The notes under the pieces were generated by a model. It was not told where the DNA came from, made no database searches, and saw only the letters and a program-made list of their open reading frames with translations. 7,558 nucleotides of DNA from Oscillospiraceae bacterium (GTDB lineage: Bacteria; Bacillota; Clostridia; Oscillospirales; Oscillospiraceae), in contig JAISAA010000332.1 in the NCBI GenBank assembly GCA_031266955.1, positions 1 to 7,558 on the forward strand, read 5' to 3'. The translations under genes were made by a program, and so were the position numbers. Shown here in pieces: positions 4,021 to 7,558 of this stretch. Position 1 is the first letter of the stretch; every line of letters starts with the position of its first letter.

Positions 4021-5764
4021 ATAATAATGCTTCAGGCGGTTTGGGCGCGGCGGCGACGGTTTTATAGTCCGTGTAGATAACCATTCCCGGCTTTGCGCCC
4101 GGCGTTTTTTTTACATACCGCGCCAGGCACCAATCGACGGCGGCGCGCCCCTCTCCCCTCGCCTCGGAGAAATACGCGGCGAGCGACGCGGCGGCGGCGA
4201 CGTCCGCGTCCTCAGGCGGCGCCCCCCCGGTGCGGAGTATCACGTGCGAGCCGTGGCGCGCTTTTACGTGGAGCCACACATCGGTTTTGAACGCCGCGCG
4301 GAACGTAAGCTCGTCGTTTTGAGTGTTGCTGCGGCCTATTAGTATCTCGCGGCCGCTTGGCGCCGTATACCGCCGGGGCGCGTATGGCTTTTGTTTTTGC
4401 TTCGATTTGGCTTTTTCGGGCTTTACATATCCGGTCTGGGCAAGCTCTCTCCTGATTTCCTCAAGCTCCCGTTCTCCGGAGGCGAGATCGAGCTCTGACA
4501 GCACGCTTTCGAGGTATTCGGTCTCCCGCTCGCCGAGCTCGATGCGCTCTGACAATATCTTTTCGGCTGTTTTAAGCTTGGCGTAGTCCTTGTAATATTT
4601 CGCGGCATTTGCCTGCGGGGCTCGGCGCGGGTCAAGCTTAATTTCGCGAACTGCGCCGGATTCTGAAAACAGGTCTTCCGCTCTGAGTATTTCATCGCCG
4701 GGCTTGACAAGGTGTAAATTCGCCATTATCAGGTCTCCGCACTCGCGCAGATACTCTCTTTTCCCGGCGCCAAGCAGCTCCTCGCGCTGTGCCGACACGC
4801 GGCGCTGCGCCCTGTCACGCGCGTTTTTCACAGCGCGGGTCATCGCCGCGCCGCGCGTTTTGGCGCGCGCCGAGGCCGCGCGTTCCGTGAAAAAGCGCTC
4901 TGACAGCGCGGAAAAGCCGTCCTCTCTCGACGCCGTCATCAACTCGCCGTATTGTTTTATCTCCGTGAACGAAAAATCGCGCGGGACGCCGTCCTCCCCG
5001 GTCAGAATATACGGCGCGGCGGCGCCGTTTTGCGAGCTTTCTATCAGCTCCGCGGCGCGTTCGGCGAGCGCCGCGCCATCGTCTTTCGCCGCTGCGACCG
5101 TCGCGTCGGCTGACCCATACGCCCGGAACGCAAGCTCTCGGCAGATAAGCGGAGAGAGCGCCGAGAAGGTTTTATTCAGCCATTTTTCAATAGGCGCCTC
5201 GCCCGGCGCGTCCGCGAACGCGCGGACCCAGTCGTCTTTACTGAGGCCGATCGGGTCTATCTTCTCCTGCGGCGCCGGCGGGCGGTATAAAAGGCCGGGC
5301 AGGACGGGGCGGCGGGGCGCCGTCTCGGCGTCAACTCGGCGCAGCGCGTCGATAATTATTCCGTCTGACGCAATCAGGATCATATTCGCGCCGCGGCCCA
5401 TAAGCTCGGCGGCGAGCGTTTTTTCCTCCGGCTCCCCCATCGCATCAAGGCACGAAAACTTAAAAATTACGACGCGTTCCCCGCGCGGCTGCATCACGGC
5501 TGATATACGCGCTCCGGATAAATGCTTGCGCAGCAGCATACAGAACATCGGCGGGGCGGCGGGGTTTTCGTACTCTGAATTTGTGAAATGAACGCGCGCG
5601 TCGGCGGCGCCCGCGGATATGAGCAGATTCCTCTTGCTTTTTCCGCGCAGCACAAGTATTATTTCGTCGCGCTCCGGCATCCGTATTTTTTCGACGCGCG
5701 CGCCGATAAGCTCCGGTTCCAACTCTCTCAGCGCCGCCGAGAGGAATAAGGCGTCAAGTGGCAT
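4019..5764 (-). CDS. rqcH: RqcH (NFACT-family ribosome quality control factor; Rqc2/NEMF homolog)
   Basis: A 581-residue protein of normal length for the bacterial family, once labelled fibronectin-binding protein. RqcH binds split 50S subunits that carry stalled peptidyl-tRNA and recruits tRNA-Ala to add C-terminal alanine tails that mark the chain for degradation. The NFACT-N domain starts with MPLDALFLSAALREL and includes GERVVIFKF (95-103), MGRGAN (122-127) and RPVLPG (152-157). E96-R97 seem to occupy the place of the Asp-Arg pair needed for tRNA binding in characterised homologs, a conservative change. A middle part with helix-hairpin-helix and coiled-coil regions (about 290-445) follows. 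A basic linker (450-465) leads to NFACT-R, about 467-570, with GREILIGRSNTQND and TDVWLHVKARHGSHVIL. GGAGG at 5776-5780, 11 nt before ATG 5764, lies inside the end of mrnC. The 6-nt gap to mrnC points to co-expression. A terminator follows the stop. Confidence 0.96.
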   Translation of the reverse strand: MPLDALFLSAALRELEPELIGARVEKIRMPERDEIILVLRGKSKRNLLISAGAADARVHFTNSEYENPAAPPMFCMLLRKHLSGARISAVMQPRGERVVIFKFSCLDAMGEPEEKTLAAELMGRGANMILIASDGIIIDALRRVDAETAPRRPVLPGLLYRPPAPQEKIDPIGLSKDDWVRAFADAPGEAPIEKWLNKTFSALSPLICRELAFRAYGSADATVAAAKDDGAALAERAAELIESSQNGAAAPYILTGEDGVPRDFSFTEIKQYGELMTASREDGFSALSERFFTERAASARAKTRGAAMTRAVKNARDRAQRRVSAQREELLGAGKREYLRECGDLIMANLHLVKPGDEILRAEDLFSESGAVREIKLDPRRAPQANAAKYYKDYAKLKTAEKILSERIELGERETEYLESVLSELDLASGERELEEIRRELAQTGYVKPEKAKSKQKQKPYAPRRYTAPSGREILIGRSNTQNDELTFRAAFKTDVWLHVKARHGSHVILRTGGAPPEDADVAAAASLAAYFSEARGEGRAAVDWCLARYVKKTPGAKPGMVIYTDYKTVAAAPKPPEALL

Positions 5765-5770
5765 TACGAT

Positions 5771-6181
5771 TCAATCCTCCGTATCGGGCGCCGTCGCCGC
5801 CTCAAAAAGTTCTTTTACGCGCGCGGTCTCGCCTTTCAGATATAAATATCCGAAAAGCGCCTCTATCGCCGTGGCGAGATGATATTCCTCAAAGCTCGCG
5901 CCGCGCGGAACGGCGCGCACGCGCGCATTGCGGCCCCGGCGAAGAACCGCCTGTTCGTCTTCTTTCAGAAGACTGATAATACGGCGCGCGAAGCGCGCCT
6001 GCGCGGGGGCTTGGACGATAGATACGGTGGCGGTGTGCAGGGACTCGGCGGTGCGTTTGCCGGTTTTGCAGACGGCTGTGCGCGCTAAAAGCTCGTACAC
6101 CGCGTCGCCGATGTAGGCGAGGGCGAGAGCGGACATATTTTGCAGATCGCTTTCGGGCAGTATCGCGTTGTTATCTTGCAT
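5771..6181 (-). CDS. mrnC: Mini-ribonuclease III
   Basis: A 136-residue protein with a single RNase III catalytic domain and no double-stranded RNA-binding domain, the definition of Mini-III. It matures the ends of 23S rRNA by cleaving double-stranded precursor stems. The catalytic motif is LALAYIGDAVYELLAR (19-34), with Asp26. The second acidic site is Glu107 in YHLATAIEALFGYLYL (100-115). LHTATVSIVQAPAQA and RRGRNARVRAVPRGAS (81-96) are family landmarks, including the conserved RGRNA loop. AGGAGAGG at 6188-6195, seven nt before ATG 6181, supports the start. In many Bacillota this gene follows cysS; here it lies between a yihY-family gene and rqcH. The pairing with rqcH joins two 50S-related functions in one likely transcript. 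Confidence 0.95.
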   Translation of the reverse strand: MQDNNAILPESDLQNMSALALAYIGDAVYELLARTAVCKTGKRTAESLHTATVSIVQAPAQARFARRIISLLKEDEQAVLRRGRNARVRAVPRGASFEEYHLATAIEALFGYLYLKGETARVKELFEAATAPDTED

Positions 6182-6187
6182 CGGTAT

Positions 6188-6195
6188 CCTCTCCT
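6188..6195 (-). promoter_or_regulatory. Ribosome binding site of mrnC
   Basis: AGGAGAGG on the minus strand, 6-7 nt before ATG 6181; it decides the start of mrnC. Confidence 0.7.
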
Positions 6196-6207
6196 GTTTC
6201 GGCCAAA

Positions 6208-6244
6208 GCCGCCCCGGGGCGGCCGGGCGCAGCCCGTAATTTTA
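6208..6244 (-). repeat. AAAATTACGGGC double-hairpin repeat, copy C
   Basis: On the minus strand it begins TAAAATTACGGGCTGCGCCC, followed by GGCC and the 16-bp palindrome GCCGCCCCGGGGCGGC (6208-6223). The first hairpin is CGGGC/GCCCG (6224-6236). It has the same AT-rich head and two-hairpin plan as copies A and B but lies in the opposite orientation. On the plus strand the first hairpin is followed by TAATTTTAATTTAAT. It fills most of the 83-nt gap between yihY and mrnC. On the minus transcript only TTT follows the second stem, so termination there would be weak. Confidence 0.6.
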
Positions 6245-6264
6245 ATTTAATCGGCGAGTCCGGC

Positions 6265-7101
6265 TCAATCGGACTCGCTGATCGCCACGTTGAAGACGTT
6301 GCCTGTTATGAGTATCACGGCGCACGTGTACATCCAGGTCATCAGTATGATAACGGACGCGAGCGAGCCGTAAACTATCGCGTATTTCGCGGACGCGCTT
6401 ATCATACGCGAGAACGCCGCGCTTACGGCGACGATGAGCGCGGACGCGGCGAGCGCGCCGGGCAAGCGTCTTGTGCGCCTCGAGTTTCCCGCGGCTTTCG
6501 GCGCTGTGATCTTATATATCCCGTAAATGATCGTGAACATGATCAGAAACAGCAGCAGAAAACGTATCCACAGCCACGCCGACGTCACCTCGCCGAGCGG
6601 CGGATATTGCTTCAGAAGCCCGATGAACCACTCCCCCGTCACGATGACAAGCCCTGCGGCGTACAGCGCCGCGAGAAAGACGAGGGACATTATGAGGCTC
6701 ACGCAATGCCCCAGCAACCCGGAAAAGCGTCTTTCGCCCTGAATACCGTTCATTATGCCGATAATGGTGCGGAACGCCGCCGCGGAGGACGTCAGCATAA
6801 CGCCGAGCCCGACGGCGAGCATAATAACGTTCATATTGCCGCTGACATAGCTTAAAAAGTCGCTGATAATTTCTATCGCCGCCGCCGGGATTATATCCTC
6901 CCAGACGGCAAACAGCTCGTTTTCCGTGATATCAAGGCTTCCGAGAATGGCCGTCCCGCACAGCAAAAGCGGGAACAGCGATATCGTGACGACATAGGAA
7001 AGCGCCGCCGCGGAGCGCGTAACGTGCTCCCTGACAAAGATTTTCGCCATATTATGCGCGACGCGCGCCGGGCGCGTCTGCAAAAACTTTTTGTCTTTCA
7101 T
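6265..7101 (-). CDS. YihY/BrkB-family inner membrane protein
   Basis: A 278-residue polytopic membrane protein of normal family length. Family landmarks are RSAAALSYVVTISLFPLLL near the N-terminus (29-47) and the C-terminal YGSLASVIILMTWMYTCAVI (244-263) followed by TGNVFNVA. Predicted membrane segments lie at about 33-54, 91-112, 132-156, 176-199, 214-232 and 243-270. A basic loop (SRRTRR, 207-212) should face the cytoplasm. Members were once annotated as ribonuclease BN by mistake; the true function is not established, and transport or envelope roles are proposed. ATG 7101 is preceded only by a weak GGGA, and a small hairpin (CATAG/CTATG, 7110-7123) lies just upstream, so translation may be modest. 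The gene lies 119 nt downstream of ftsZ, with a hairpin between them. Confidence 0.93.
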   Translation of the reverse strand: MKDKKFLQTRPARVAHNMAKIFVREHVTRSAAALSYVVTISLFPLLLCGTAILGSLDITENELFAVWEDIIPAAAIEIISDFLSYVSGNMNVIMLAVGLGVMLTSSAAAFRTIIGIMNGIQGERRFSGLLGHCVSLIMSLVFLAALYAAGLVIVTGEWFIGLLKQYPPLGEVTSAWLWIRFLLLFLIMFTIIYGIYKITAPKAAGNSRRTRRLPGALAASALIVAVSAAFSRMISASAKYAIVYGSLASVIILMTWMYTCAVILITGNVFNVAISESD

Positions 7102-7163
7102 TTCAGTCCCATAGCATTCTATGCAAACTCAATTTCATTAAATAACGGCGTTTATACAAATCT

Positions 7164-7192
7164 GTCCGGCGCCCGCAGAATGGACGCCGGAC
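7164..7192 (-). terminator. Hairpin after ftsZ, probable terminator or attenuator
   Basis: GTCCGGCG (7164-7171) and CGCCGGAC (7185-7192) form a perfect 8-bp stem that can be extended by three more pairs. On the minus strand it begins 28 nt after the ftsZ stop and is followed by AGATTTGTATAAA, only a moderate U-rich tail. It probably ends most ftsZ transcripts. No strong promoter is visible in the 62 nt before yihY, so some read-through may feed that gene. Confidence 0.5.
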
Positions 7193-7220
7193 GTTTATGC
7201 TTATGCGCGATGACGCTTTG

Positions 7221-7558
7221 CTATTTCGATCCGAAAATCTTCAGTATCTCGTCAAACGGGTCTTTTTCCGGCTCGATTTCAGGCGCGGGCGGCGGGGGCG
7301 GCGTCTCCGCGGGGGGCTGCTTTGCGGCGGAGAAGGATGAGGACGGGGACGTCGCGAAGGGTCTTGCCGTCTCGGTGCTGAGAGAGGCGCGTCCGGGCGT
7401 CTCGGACGGCTTGGACGACGCGGAGCGCGCGGACGGCGTCGGGTCGGCGGGTTTTATCGGAGCGTCGCCGAACTTCGTGGCGATGATCGCGACGCGGAGC
7501 GTATCGTCCATAGACTCATCGAAGCTCGCGCCGATGATAATATTGGCGTCGGGATTGG
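7221..7558 (-). CDS. ftsZ: FtsZ, C-terminal end (partial; N-terminus beyond right edge)
   Basis: The last 111 residues of the tubulin-like cell-division GTPase, which assembles the Z-ring at midcell. The visible start, NPDANIIIGASFDESMDD, then TLRVAIIATKFG, is the conserved end of the FtsZ C-terminal domain. It is followed by a disordered linker of about 70 residues rich in Pro, Ala, Ser and Lys, with a run of consecutive prolines near the end (ETPPPPPAPEIEPEKD). The protein ends DPFDEILKIFGSK. FtsZ usually ends in a peptide like IPxFLRR that binds FtsA, SepF and ZapA-type partners. Here that consensus is missing, and a short amphipathic acidic/hydrophobic tail (FDEILKIF) may serve instead. 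The ATG at 7511 is an internal Met, not a start. Confidence 0.95.
   Translation of the reverse strand, partial: NPDANIIIGASFDESMDDTLRVAIIATKFGDAPIKPADPTPSARSASSKPSETPGRASLSTETARPFATSPSSSFSAAKQPPAETPPPPPAPEIEPEKDPFDEILKIFGSK

Noticed and set aside
4704..5591. Plus-strand 295-codon frame
   Set aside because: It is fully antisense to rqcH, and its Ser/Arg/Ala-rich composition is what the opposite strand of a GC-rich gene gives.

Overview
The window looks like a chromosomal piece of a GC-rich member of the Clostridia (Bacillota), probably an uncultured gut or rumen type near Oscillospirales. The reasons are an FtsZ with a long Pro/Ala/Ser linker, an RqcH/NFACT protein together with Mini-ribonuclease III (both typical of Bacillota), strong purine-rich Shine-Dalgarno sites, sigma-A type promoters, and intergenic DNA full of short GC-rich hairpin repeats. 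The lineage is inferred from gene content only.

Left part (1-1851, all minus strand): two genes for exported proteins. The upstream gene (1297-1851) encodes a 184-residue acidic, Trp-rich secreted protein of unknown function. The downstream gene (1204 to the left edge, open at the edge) encodes a secreted protein with degenerate GLUG-type repeats and probably starts at TTG. A 14-bp hairpin separates them.

Middle part (1852-2860): about 1 kb with no convincing gene. It holds a near-consensus minus-strand promoter (2473-2501) and a second, extended -10 promoter (2544-2551). Both point toward the secreted genes, which implies a leader of roughly 600 nt or more. The leader carries a 22-bp inverted repeat, a 20-bp palindrome and several smaller hairpins. 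Four copies of a CGTAGGGG-hairpin repeat lie here, two of them arranged head to head.

Toxin-antitoxin remnant (2828-3285, plus strand): a good promoter with an 18-bp perfect palindrome over its -10 box, a HigB-type toxin gene with its middle deleted and its frame broken, and an apparently intact HigA/XRE antitoxin. The antitoxin stop lies one base from the stop of the convergent nth gene.

Right part (3287-7558, all minus strand; transcription order ftsZ, yihY, mrnC, rqcH, nth): the C-terminal end of FtsZ (cell division), a YihY/BrkB-family membrane protein, Mini-ribonuclease III (23S rRNA maturation), RqcH (ribosome quality control) and endonuclease III (base excision repair). mrnC and rqcH are 6 nt apart and probably co-expressed, linking ribosome maturation with rescue of stalled ribosomes. 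A double-hairpin repeat beginning AAAATTACGGGC occurs three times here: after rqcH as a likely terminator, directly against the nth start codon, and between yihY and mrnC.

I did not find a clear new multi-gene system. The observations most worth following are the decayed HigBA locus that keeps its operator, the repeat wedged between a Shine-Dalgarno-like sequence and the nth start codon, and the long structured leader before the secreted-protein genes.
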